This document shows, one piece after another, positions 22,360-32,427 of a stretch of 53,120 nucleotides of DNA. Below the pieces are notes generated by a model, which had not been told where the DNA came from, searched no databases, and was given only the letters and a program-made list of their open reading frames with translations. The position numbers were made by a program, and so were the translations under genes. The stretch is from Nemertoderma westbladi (Eukaryota; Xenacoelomorpha; Nemertodermatida; Nemertodermatidae). Every line of letters starts with the position of its first letter. Position 1 is the stretch's first letter. Location of the stretch: positions 1 through 53,120 of the forward strand of contig JAUCBJ010003994.1 in NCBI GenBank assembly GCA_032718475.1. The letters are read 5' to 3'.

Positions 22360-23286
22360 TTACACCATGTCCCAGAATATAGTGTCGTAATTCAGTAACA
22401 CCCTCCCCCCCCTAATTTTTCTACAAATCTTAATGAGATTGCATGAAATTTGAAACAGAGATAGTTTCACCTCCCGACCACTGACTGGGTGAGCCAGAGT
22501 TTTATTTTTGCTTTCAATCTTTAGCTACAAGCGTTTAAAAGAAGTATCTCCAGCGATATAACACCAGTTACACCGGAGTTATTATTCTACCTTATAGCTA
22601 GCTGTTTGTTGGTACCAATGGAAAGCTGGCCATGCAAGGATTCCAAATATCTAACACAATTTGAATTTCGTTAAAAAATAGCTGAGATATGAGCGTTCAA
22701 ATGTTGCATGGTTTTGCAACGACGCGAGGCTATTTTACTCTATTTAATAAATGCATCATAGTCTGGAATATATTGTATATCCAAATACGTAGCTGGGCAA
22801 CGGTGCATTACATCTTTAATCATACTATTATGTAGCTATTCATACATTTAAAAAATGTTCCAGAATATGGTTTATTTATTAATAGAATAAAATAGCCTCG
22901 TGTCATTGCAAAACCATGCAACATTTGAACGCTCATATCTCAGCTATTTTTTAACGAAATTCAAATTGTGTTAGATATTTGGAATCCTTGCATGGCCAGC
23001 TTTCCATTGGTACCAACAAACAGCTATAAGGTAGAAGAATAACTGCGGTGTAACTGGTGCAATATCGGCGGAGATACTTTTTTTAAACGCTTAAGATTAG
23101 TATTAGTTAGAAGTAGCTAAAGATTGAAAGCAAAAATACAAATTCTGGCTCACCCAGTCAGTGGTCGGGAGGTGAAACTATCTCTGTTTCAAATTTCATG
23201 CAATCTCATTAAGATTTGTAGAAAAATTAGGGGGGGGGGGGGTGTGTCACTGAATTACGACACTATATTCTAGGACATGGGCGTAA
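22360..23286. mobile_element. 927-bp palindromic (foldback) element
   Basis: The left arm (22360 to about 22770) and right arm (about 22865 to 23286) are reverse complements over some 410 bp with few differences. Paired blocks include GAATATAGTGTCGTAATTCA, CCACTGACTGGGTGAGCCAG, GGAAAGCTGGCCATGCAAGG and GTTGCATGGTTTTGCAA. The ends are TTACACCATGTCC and GGACATGGGCGTAA. The ~95-bp spacer is AT-rich. No transposase frame, and the target duplication is not clear. The right arm has a 13-G run where the left has about 8 C, and a small AGATTAGTATTAGTTAGAAG insertion near 23093. Confidence 0.92.
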
Positions 23287-23563
23287 GCAAGTCGGAAATC
23301 ATCAATCAAATGTAAATTCCATCAACAATGTTTGCCTATGGTCTGAAGGGAAGTGTTATTTACCTATAGTCAGATCCCACTCTGTAACTTGGCAATTGCT
23401 CAAATTCATTCAGCTGAATGGCACAGTAGATTAAACTAAAGTAAATTTCCTCAACAATATTTGCCTATGGTCTGAAGGGAAGTCTGACAGTGAGTTATCT
23501 TAGCCACTAAATGCCATTCACCTAACAAAAACATTTTGAATACCACAGTAGTGTGTAATGATA
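23287..23563. repeat. Short direct repeat pair
   Basis: TTTGCCTATGGTCTGAAGGG with its preceding AACAAT occurs near 23325-23352 and again near 23453-23482, a local duplication about 130 bp apart. No gene. Confidence 0.6.
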
Positions 23564-25245
23564 ATTAAAGGTCGTACGCGTCATCCTGACTAACAGGGGC
23601 TTATTATATATATATATAAAAAATAAATAAACAGGTAAGCAATAGAGTCTTACAGTCCCTATCTCATTCTGAATATTATTTCTCAAACTGGGTATCATTT
23701 CTCAAACCTTTTACTAATGATAGTCAACGGAGAATTTCAGTAGGTAAGACTGGGGTAAGAGTTGAGAAATCAGAAAGATGCAGCCAGCTCAATCTAACTC
23801 AAACTAGAGTCTGGCGCCATGGTTTGAGTTAGGTTGACTTCCAACTGTGCCATACTCAGCATTACTCTTCCTGTACGGGATGGATAATTACTCTGGTTGA
23901 GTGAGGCACCACATGGGGAAGGGGCCTCTGTCTGCTGCTTGGCCGACCGGTAAGCTGGGCAGGCCGGCTTGCGTGTGTCTCATAAAAGACATGTCAATCA
24001 CGCAGTTCCTTTGTGGGCTTTACTAAATGTATGTTGTTAACTAAACCACACTGGCTCGGTCTGTTTGTAGAGAAAGTTTTAATTATGGGAATATTGTTGG
24101 GGGAAATTGGTGCTCTGTTGTCTGTCTGTTTGATGGCAATTGGTGCCTTACAAGACATATCAGTTTAAAAATATAATGGTTAATTAAGAATTATTAGTAC
24201 ATAGGGGACCTCGCACCAACCCACTACCCCCCCCCCCCCCCCCCCCCCCCCTCTCATAAATATGGCCCTGTCTATAATTACAGAGGTTTCCTTTGACCCC
24301 TTTGCCCGGGATACCCACACCCGGATGTATTGCGAATAATTGTGTTGACGATGTAATAGATAATTAAACATTAGTAAATCATTAGTAAAACATTAAAGTT
24401 AAACATTAGAAACATTCAACAACATTGACGATGTAATACTAACAGAAAATGTAATAAAAAATTAATAAATCTTCAGTTTAATAATTTAGCATATAATTTT
24501 TTTATTCTGAAATTTAAAAATAAATTGAGTCACTGAGTCTGCAAGTTAATTCTCGCTGTCTACCGGAGTTAATTACACACAAACAAATCAAGTTTAGGGA
24601 ATGTTATAACAGCAGGAGACCATCAATTACCCGTAGGCAGAGTATAACAGAAGCGAGTGGACCATTAAACACAGACAGCTTGTTGTATGAATGCTACGCA
24701 GTGCACAATGGGGGGTTACGCGAGTTTGAGTTGGGTTTGAGTAAACCAGACAGGTTTGAGTTAGTAAGAGTGAGGTAAGAGAAAAGGTACCCTGTTTGAG
24801 AAACAGTATCTAGAATGAGATACGGACTGTACACCCCACAAAACAATAAAAAAAACATAGAATCATGACATTACGCCCAAAATAGTACTCGGCCCTCGGG
24901 CCATCGACAAACCCCAAACAATACAAACACAAAAACATGACATAAACAAAAAACAACAAACAAAAATCAAATATATTAAATATGCTCAACATACAGGTAT
25001 GTCTCGCACCCTAACCCTAAGCCTAACCGCCATTCACTAAATGATACCGGTATTATACTGCACAAAAGCTAAGCCTATATTCTATAAGAAAATATATGAC
25101 ATTTTGTCACCGCAAAAGGGGTAGAACTAGGGCAAAAAATAATTAATTTTATCAAAAATATGATGCGTTTCGGTCGGTGTCTGAGACCCAGTACGCGGTA
25201 ATCTCCGACACCTCATCAGCTGGACAAAGGATCACCCAAGGCCTA
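23560..25245. repeat. Repeat copy 1, split by the Tc1/mariner-type element
   Basis: Positions 23560-23652 plus 24832-25245 form one ~510-bp unit, near identical to 25459-25970. Landmarks are AAAGGTCGTACGCG, CCTGACTAACAGGGGC, AAACCCCAAACAATACAAAC (less its first A) and TCTGAGACCCAGTACGCGG. The unit has no open frame with recognisable domains. Confidence 0.88.
23653..24829. mobile_element. Non-autonomous Tc1/mariner-type element, 1177 bp
   Basis: The ends are CAGTCCCTATCTCATTCTG and, reading inward from the right, CAGTCCGTATCTCATTCTA. Matching inner parts TTTCTCAAACTGGGTA and TTTCTCAAACAGGGTA give inverted repeats of about 43 bp. TA flanks both ends (23651-23652 and 24830-24831). The undisturbed target is visible in a sister repeat at about 25546-25562, where GAGTCTTACACCCCAC runs through without the insert. 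Inside is a C25 run (24227-24251) and no transposase. Confidence 0.92.
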
Positions 25246-25458
25246 TATTTATTGCACCAATGACCTACTACAATCACACCAAACTCTTTTATCACTCGCC
25301 CAAACAGACATCATACCGCAGAAAAATGAAACCAATATGGTAAGTGACTATGCTACCCACAGAAAGACTGGTACGCAGCTAGAGCACACATACACAGTAC
25401 AAAAAATTTGTAGATTTTAATAACTTGCAGCGATGTCGCAAATTCTGCTCTACTTCAT

Positions 25459-25970
25459 GAAATGATAATTAAAGGTCGTACGCGACATCCTGACTAACAG
25501 GGGCTTATTATATATATATAAAAAATAAATAAACAGGTAAGCAATAGAGTCTTACACCCCACAAAACAATAAAAAAAACATAGAATCAGGACATTACGTC
25601 CAAAATAGTACTTGGCCCTCAGGCCATCAACAAACCCCAAACAATACAAACACAAAAACACGACATAAACAAAAAACAACAAACAAAAATCAAATATATT
25701 AAATATGCTCAACATACAGGTATGTCTCGCACCCTAACCCTAAGCCTAACCGCCATACACTGAATGATACCGGTATTATACTGCACAAAAGCTAAGCCTA
25801 TATTCTATACGAAAATATATGACATTTTGTCACCGCAAAAGGGGTAGAACTAGGGCAAAAAATAATTAATTTTATCAAAAATATGGTTGCGCTTCTGTGT
25901 CTGAGACCCAGTACGCGGTAATCTCCGACACCTCATCAGCTGGACAAAGGTTTACCCAAGGCCTATCTTT
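25459..25970. repeat. Repeat copy 2, uninterrupted
   Basis: This is the intact counterpart of copy 1, in direct orientation. It runs straight into the 51-bp satellite array at 25971. The 25246-25458 gap between the copies is unique-looking non-coding sequence. Confidence 0.88.
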
Positions 25971-28915
25971 GGGGTTTGCCCCCTTAGGTATTTATTGCTG
26001 GTTACTGTTATATATTATTGGTTGGGTTTCCCCTTAGGTATTTCTTACCAGTTACTGTACTAGATTATTGGTTGGGTTCCCCCCTAGGTATTTATTACAG
26101 GTTACTGTTCTAGATTATTGGTTGGATTGGTGGTTGCCTTAGCCATTTCTTACCGGTTACTGTACTAGATTATTGGTTGGGTTGCCCCCTTAGCTATTTA
26201 TTACCAGTTACTGTACAAGATTATTGGTTGGGTTGGTTGCCTTAGCCATTTCTTACCGGATTACTGTACTAGATTATTGGTTGGGGTTCCCCCATAGGTA
26301 TTTATTACCGGTTACTGTACTAGATTTTTGGTTGGGTTTCCCCCTTAGGCATTTATTACCAGTTACTGTACTAGATTATTGGTTGGGTTGGTTGCCTTAG
26401 CCATTTCTTACCGGTTACTGTACTAGATTATTGGTTGGGGTTCCCCCCATAGGTATTTATTACCGGTTACTGTACTAGATTATTGGTTGGGTTTCCCCCT
26501 TAGGTATTTCTTACCAGTTACTGTACTAGATTATTGGTTGGGTTGGCTGCCTTAGCCATTTCTTACCGATTACTGTACTAGATTATTGGTTGGGTTTCCC
26601 CCTTAGGTATTTATTACCGGTTACTGTACTAGAGTATTGGTTGGTTTGCCCCATAAGGTATTTATTGCTGGTTACTGTTATATATTATTGGTGGGGTTCC
26701 CCTTAGGTATTTATTACCGGTTACTGTTCTAGATTATTGGTTGGGTTGCCCCCTTAGGTTATTTCTTACCAGTTACTGTACTAGATTATTGGTTGGGTTG
26801 CCCCCTTAGCTATTTATTACCAGTTACTGTACTAGATTATTGGTTGGGTTGGTTGCCTTAGCCATTTCTTACCGGTTACTGTACTAGATTATTGGTTGGG
26901 TTTCCCCCTTAGGTATTTATTACCGGTTACTGTACTAGAGTATTGGTTGGTTTGCCCCATAAGGTATTTATTGCTGGTTACTGTTATATATTATTGGTGG
27001 GGTTCCCCTTAGGTATTTATTACCGGTTACTGTACTAGATTATTGGTTGGGTTTCCCCCTTAGGTATTTATTACCGGTTACTGTTCTAGATTATTGGTTG
27101 GGTTGGTTGCCTTAGCCATTTCTTACCGGTTATTGTTCTAGATTATTGGTTGGGTTTCCCCCTTAGGTAATTATTACCGGTTACTTTACTAGATTATTGG
27201 TTGGGTTGCCCCCTTAGCTATTTATTACCGGTTACTGTACTAGATTATTGGTTGGGTTTCCCCCTTAGGCATTTATTACCGGTTACTGCACTAGAGTATT
27301 GGTTGGTTTGCCCCCTAGGTATTTATTACTGGTTACTGTTCTAGAGTATTGGTTGGTTTGCCCCCATAGGTATTTATTGCTGGTTACTGTTCTAGAGTAT
27401 TGGTTGGTTTGCCCCCATAGGTATTTATTGCTGGTTACTGTTATATATTATTGGTTGGGTTCCCCTTAGGTATTTATTACCGGTTACTGTACTAGATTAT
27501 TGGTTGGGTTCCCCCTTAGGTATTTATTACTAGTTACTGTACTAGATTATTGGTTGGGTTGCCCCCTTAGTTATTTCTTACCGGTTACTGTACTAGATTA
27601 TTGGTTGGGTTTCCCCCTTAGGTATTTATTACACGGTTACTGTACTAGATTATTGGTTGGGTTTCCCCATAGGTATTTATTACCGGTTACTGTACTAGAT
27701 TATTGGTTGGGTTTCCCCTTAGGTATTTATTACCGGTTACTGTACTAGATTATTGGTTGGGTTGCCCCCTTAGGTATTTATTACCGGTTACTCTACTAGA
27801 TTATTGGTTGGGTTTGCCCCTTAGGTATTTATTACTAGTTACTGTACTAGATTATTGGTTGGGTTGCCCCCTTAGGTATTTATTACCAGTTACTGTACTA
27901 TATTATTGGTTGGGTTTCCCCCTTAGTTATTTATTACCGGTTACTGTACTATATTATTGGTTGGGTTTCCCCCTTAGTTATTTATTACCGGTTACTGTAC
28001 TAGAGTATTGGTTGGTTTGCCCCATAAGGTATTTATTGCTGGTTACTGTTATATATTATTGGTGGGGTTCCCCTTAGGTATTTATTACCGGTTACTGTAT
28101 TAGATTATTGGTTGGGTTTCCCCCTTAGGTATTTATTACCGGTTACTGTTCTAGATTATTGGTTGGGTTGGTTGCCTTAGCCATTTCTTACCGGTTATTG
28201 TTCTAGAGTATTGGTTGGTTTGCCCCCATAGGTATTTGTTGCTGGTTACTGTTCTAGAGTATTGGTTGGTTTGCCCCCATAGGTATTTATTGCTGGTTAC
28301 TGTTATATATTATTGGTTGGGTTCCCCTTAGGTATTTATTACCGGTTACTGTACTAGATTATTGGTTGGGTTCCCCCTTAGGTATTTATTACAAGTTACT
28401 GTACTAGATTATTGGTTGGGTTGCCCCCTTAGTTATTTATTACCGGTTACTGCACTAGATTATTGGTTGGGTTGCCCCCTTAGGTATTTATTACCGGTTA
28501 CTCTACTAGATTATTGGTTGGGTTTCCCCCTTAGGTATTTATTACCGGTTACTGTACTATATTATTGGTTGGGTTTCCCCCTTAGTTATTTATTACCGGT
28601 TACTGTACTAGATTATTGGTTGGGTTGCCCCCTTAGGTATTTATTACCGGTTAATGTACTAGATTATTGGTTGGGTTTCCCCCTTAGGTATTTATTACCG
28701 GTTACTGTACTATATTATTGGTTGGGTTTCCCCCTTAGTTATTTATTACCGGTTACTGTACTAGATTATTGGTTGGGTTTCCCCCTTAGGTATTTATTAC
28801 CAGTTACTGTACTATATTATTGGTTGGGTTGGTTGCCTTAGCCATTTCTTACCGGATTACTGTACTATATTATTGGTTGGGTTTTCCCCTTAGGTATTTA
28901 TTACCGGTTACTGTA
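25971..28915. repeat. 51-bp satellite array, left half
   Basis: The unit is 51 bp (GGTTGGGTTTCCCCCTTAGG, TATTTATTACCGGTTACTGT, ACTAGATTATT). 52-bp variants carry GGTTGGTTGCCTTAGCC, and others GGTTTGCCCC or CATAAGGTATTTATTGC. About 57 copies, more divergent than the right half. Because 51 is 17 codons, long frames repeating GFPLRYLLPVTVLDYWL run through it; they lack any start, end or splice logic and are treated as by-products. The array stops exactly at the BEL/Pao target duplication. Confidence 0.97.
28911..28915. repeat. Left target-site duplication of the BEL/Pao element
   Basis: CTGTA, part of the satellite unit TTACTGTACTAG, is repeated at 42535-42539; joining the two sides restores a normal satellite unit. 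Confidence 0.93.
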
Positions 28916-29478
28916 TGTGACGGGATCCACCCAGGATCCCAGTTTATCCGGTTTCTAAACTACGCGTCGTCCCCGCCGTGTGTATGTGAAAAGGTGGAAA
29001 CAGTTATTGATCGTTGTATACAGTTCCAGGGTATAATAGTATAAGACAATAGTTGAATAATATAAGTGTACCGGTAAAATGATATGCAATGGTGACTGGA
29101 CAGAGATGACGGTATTTAGAGTTCCGGTACCGTCCTAACTAACTGACTTACTATAAGTGAATGAAATGATTACTGTATTGATAATATATATTGCACGGTT
29201 GGCCGCGTTGTACTACTCAACCGATGCCTCCCCCCCCCATTGGCTAATAACCCTGTTGTCGCCCTTTGCCTCCCCTGGAGGGTTTCCCTTCGCCCCTGTT
29301 GCTCTCTCTCTCTCAGGGGTGTAACCCCTGACCCCTGTTGTGCGTATGTCCTTTGGGGGTTTTCTTGTCCCCACTTTATTGGGGTGATACGAGGTTGATA
29401 TTGGATATCAACCTCGTGTTCCCAATATTGCTTAAAGCTCGCTTTGTGGGCTGGCTAGCGGAATTGAATACGGTAACA
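28916..29478 (-). repeat. BEL/Pao LTR, left copy (3' LTR)
   Basis: 563 bp, TG...CA ends on either strand (TGTGACGGGATC to GGTAACA on +). It contains a perfect stem, ACGAGGTTGATAT and ATATCAACCTCGT, at about 29388-29416, and a CTCTCTCTCTC run. Against the right LTR it shows about 9 substitutions and lacks a 10-bp AGACAAGATA insertion. A polypurine tract on the minus strand directly adjoins it, proving it is the 3' LTR. Confidence 0.95.
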
Positions 29479-29516
29479 CTCCCCCCCATGCTATCTTCCC
29501 GGTAGGAAGATAGCAT
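29479..29516 (-). promoter_or_regulatory. Polypurine tract and adjoining perfect hairpin
   Basis: On the minus strand, GGGGGGGAG (29479-29487) lies directly before the 3' LTR, the expected primer for plus-strand DNA. Immediately upstream in element direction is a perfect 12-bp stem (29488-29499 and 29505-29516, ATGCTATCTTCC and its complement) with a 5-base loop. Confidence 0.85.
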
Positions 29517-30421
29517 CCACCTTTAGTGCGCTATAATTCCGCTGGATCTCGACCTAGTATCGAGTGTGGGGTGGAACTATTTTTTTGGAGCCGGTTTTCC
29601 AGACTGCCCCCTATGGGTATGATATCGCTACCCTGTTTACCTGGCGTCCCGTGTCGGGCCGATCATGTGCTCCTCTCACACGACTTTTGTTTCCCCAACA
29701 CTTTCGCCACTCTAACTCCACTCTATTCTCACCCTGACTCTCGCTACTTCTCCTCACTTCCGCTCTAACTTTCTGACTTCCCTGTCCCTCACTCAGCCTC
29801 TTGTTCCTCCCCCCCCACACTTGAATTGCACTCACACTCTCTCCGCACTCCGCACTATCGCTCCATTGCTCGACCCCTCTTTGGCTAACTTACTCATCTC
29901 TGACGAGTCTCACCCCCCTCTCCTGTGCCGTCGCACTCAGGAAATGTGAAGTCATCTAGTGTCTCGTTCGTCATAGTCAGTCATCCCCCGGTCCAGTAGC
30001 TAATTGGAAAAAGGTTGAGTGACTATAGTACCTACTTCGATTATATTTTGCTAAACTAATAATGATTACTACGTACGTACCTACTAATTGCACTTTTCAA
30101 TTATTTAAATTACTTAAATTTATACTTAGGAGTTCGCACGTCTAGCGTGGTGCCTTCCAGGCATGTTACTCCGAAGTCCTAGCTCGTTCCACCAGCCTTT
30201 GGGAACCACCTCAAGTCTTTCCCTTTGTCGTCCCCCTCCCTGGGTCGTTTCCTGGTCACTGCCGCTCCTCTGGTCTTCTCTGCTTTCTGGCTTCTGACTC
30301 TCGCCGCCACCTCCTTACTGATCCCGGTCGTCGACTCCTTGGGTGCCGGTGTTATTAGCTCCCGGTATCGCTTCACGGGTGGCCCCTCCGAGTGGCCCTG
30401 TTGTCTCCCCCTGGTGGCGTC
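29517..30421 (-). other. 3' untranslated region of the BEL/Pao element
   Basis: About 900 bp between the last ORF and the polypurine tract. Short frames on both strands have low-complexity, non-family translations; no env, membrane segment or signal peptide was found. Confidence 0.6.
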
Positions 30422-31762
30422 TCATAGGATCATCTTCATTGCCCGCGGCACATGCTCCGCCAAGAAATCCCTAAACTCTCCTCTACTCTGTGGCGTCCAC
30501 CTATCCAAATACCTCTGCGTATTTATCACTCCGGCATATGATGCCGCCGTCGCCACTTCCTGGTAGGTAAACGGAAGCCTCCGTTTGATAATCTCCATGT
30601 GAGCCTCCTGATTGATGTTAAAGAAGCCCCACCGGAACTCCTGGGCCTTCATACGTTGCAGAGTCATCGCCCCGACGTCGGCCCATTCCTCGAAGATCCT
30701 AAACTTCTCTTCGTCGTCCATCCAGTCACACTGGCGTCCGTAATGTCCCCGAAAGTTACACTTCGTACATCGGTTATGCAACCGTGGACACGCCCCCATC
30801 CTGTGGCTCGACTCGCGGCAATAGAGACAACTAGTCCCTTTCTGGAACCGGTACAAACAGCTCCTTTCCTGGTGGGTCTGTCTCCCACAGTAGTCACAGC
30901 CGAGCACCAATGTCTCCCGCCCCACGTCGTCTTTCGTCCCAAGCGATCTCCGCGGTCTGTGGAGTCGCTGGTAAGCGAACTTCCGGACGTTAGTGTCCCT
31001 ATCTACGTCAATCTCCTCGCCCCTCTCGGGCATCGTCTCCCCGAATACTACCCGTGGTGCCGTCCCTGGTTGCTCGCCCAACCTGATAGTGCTCCCCGCG
31101 AAATCCATCGCCGGCTCCTCGTGCACCCAGGGCCACTTGCCGGGTCTATCCCAGAAGGCCCTCGCCCCACTGGCCGTCACCACCCTCCCGCCAACCCAGT
31201 CTGTGTCTGAGTGGCCGATCCTCCCGATGGGCGGCATCTCTCCGAACTCGTCGTCGTCCTCGTCCTCCTCTGGGAGTGGCTCCAACCCCGGTATCCCGGT
31301 GGACCCACTATGTCCCTTCCCGCCCGTAGCTCTCCATCCCTCTAGCTCCCCTAGCCTCCTTAGCGGCTGGTCGCCCTCGGCGCCCGCTGGTATGGGCGTC
31401 GCTTGCAATCCCGACGTCGACTGTTTCGGTGACCCCACTGTCCATCCCAATTCTCGCCATAGAGACTCCCCCGAACTCCCTGATGAAGTCCAACAAAGTT
31501 CGTCCAAGCCCGCCTGTTCCTCGAAGCCGTAGCTATCATTATCCAGTCCTCCTGTAGGATATATCGCTTCTGATATACCTTTATAGCTCCTCTCCGGAAT
31601 TGATATACCTCTTGTCTCCCTGGCCTCGCTCCCCACTTCAGCGAGTTCGCCAAGTCTGCTCTGTACTCCTCTCTGAACTTGCCCCAGTCCATCGGTTTGT
31701 GACACACGAGCCCCATTAACTGGCCCATCGCCACTGCCCCGCAATGTCCTGTGTTCTCTACT
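30422..31762 (-). CDS. BEL/Pao post-pol ORF with three CCHC zinc knuckles
   Basis: A minus-strand frame of about 440 codons. The first ~170 residues are a G/S/E-rich linker ending in an acidic run (PEEDEDDDEFGEM). Then come three perfect C-x2-C-x4-H-x4-C knuckles (near residues 283-296, 306-319 and 326-339: CDYCGRQTHQERSC, CLYCRESSHRMGAC, CTKCNFRGHYGRQC) and a ~100-residue tail. Such knuckles bind single-stranded nucleic acid. The frame has no ATG before residue 170, beyond its overlap with the exonuclease-like ORF. It is thus more likely reached by a -1 shift from that ORF, or split from it by a mutation, than begun independently. No membrane segment, so not an env. The knuckles are certain; the role is inferred. 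Confidence 0.75.
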   Translation of the reverse strand, partial: SREHRTLRGSGDGPVNGARVSQTDGLGQVQRGVQSRLGELAEVGSEARETRGISIPERSYKGISEAIYPTGGLDNDSYGFEEQAGLDELCWTSSGSSGESLWRELGWTVGSPKQSTSGLQATPIPAGAEGDQPLRRLGELEGWRATGGKGHSGSTGIPGLEPLPEEDEDDDEFGEMPPIGRIGHSDTDWVGGRVVTASGARAFWDRPGKWPWVHEEPAMDFAGSTIRLGEQPGTAPRVVFGETMPERGEEIDVDRDTNVRKFAYQRLHRPRRSLGTKDDVGRETLVLGCDYCGRQTHQERSCLYRFQKGTSCLYCRESSHRMGACPRLHNRCTKCNFRGHYGRQCDWMDDEEKFRIFEEWADVGAMTLQRMKAQEFRWGFFNINQEAHMEIIKRRLPFTYQEVATAASYAGVINTQRYLDRWTPQSRGEFRDFLAEHVPRAMKMIL

Positions 31763-32427
31763 AGTCCCAATCCGTCCGGCGCTGTCATAGCCATGTAGAC
31801 CGTCTGCATATCCAGAAGGTTGGGGGTGTCCGGACCGATGATTCTCTCCGCGTCGTCGCGAATCGCCGATCCCACTTTCGTCGTTGACTTCTCTCTCACT
31901 AGTGCTTGCACCGCCTTCGGCAACCGGTTTAACTTCGGCCCATCCTTCTTTCCATACATTCCTAGATCGAATAGGAATATATCCCCATTTGGCGCGGCCA
32001 AATGTAGGAGTATGGTTCTGGCTGATGCCGCCGATCCTCTCCTCGAACCCTCCTCGTCTTCCATGGTCCCCTCATCGTCCAGGACCATATACCCTTCTCT
32101 GCTGACGGACTCTACGAACCTCTTCCAATCCTTCTTCGGTGGATCCCTTGCGTACTTCGGAATCCCGAACTTCGCTTCGTCTCCTTTTATCACGTAGTGG
32201 AAATGCTCGAAGATCGCGTTGTCCAGCGACGGCGTCCCGTAGGTCCCGACCAGCCGCTGTTCGTGCACCTCCCTGAAATGGTCCTGTAGCGCTCGCGCTG
32301 CGTGACCCCTCTTTAACCGTTCGTAGTATCCCCTCGTTCTCTCTTCCGGATGCCTCTTGGTGAAATCCACCAGTATCTCCTTTCCTCCTAGCTCCGCCAT
32401 TCTCTTTCGCACAAGTTTGCTTGCCAT
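31360..32427 (-). CDS. BEL/Pao post-pol ORF resembling a DEDD 3'-5' exonuclease
   Basis: About 355 codons from an ATG at 32427. After a basic N-terminus, residues ~113-120 read GYMVLDDE, giving the D-x-E of exonuclease motif I. Then ILLHLAAPNGDIFLFDL matches the strands after motif I in Exd/egalitarian and RNase D type proteins. TTKVGSAIRDDAERI supplies motif II, and PNLLDMQTVYMAM equals the following NxxDTQ-type helix. Motif III is doubtful: the VYQFRRGAIKVYQKRY stretch has the Tyr and the helix but not the expected Asp. The domain may be inactive or divergent. The last ~128 codons overlap the zinc-knuckle ORF in another frame. The position downstream of integrase is unusual. An exonuclease-like fold is my best reading. 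Confidence 0.6.
   Translation of the reverse strand: MASKLVRKRMAELGGKEILVDFTKRHPEERTRGYYERLKRGHAARALQDHFREVHEQRLVGTYGTPSLDNAIFEHFHYVIKGDEAKFGIPKYARDPPKKDWKRFVESVSREGYMVLDDEGTMEDEEGSRRGSAASARTILLHLAAPNGDIFLFDLGMYGKKDGPKLNRLPKAVQALVREKSTTKVGSAIRDDAERIIGPDTPNLLDMQTVYMAMTAPDGLGLVENTGHCGAVAMGQLMGLVCHKPMDWGKFREEYRADLANSLKWGARPGRQEVYQFRRGAIKVYQKRYILQEDWIMIATASRNRRAWTNFVGLHQGVRGSLYGENWDGQWGHRNSRRRDCKRRPYQRAPRATSR

Noticed and set aside
25010-25035. Telomere-like CCCTAACCCTAAGCC, also near 25735
   Set aside because: Only two or three imperfect units, repeated because the larger 510-bp unit is duplicated. Not a telomere array.
25971-28915. Long + strand frames repeating a 17-residue hydrophobic unit (up to 159 codons), also in 42535-46519
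   Set aside because: The satellite unit is 51 bp, so any frame free of stops continues. There are many partial frames, no splice signals or stable start and end, and 52-bp variants break them.
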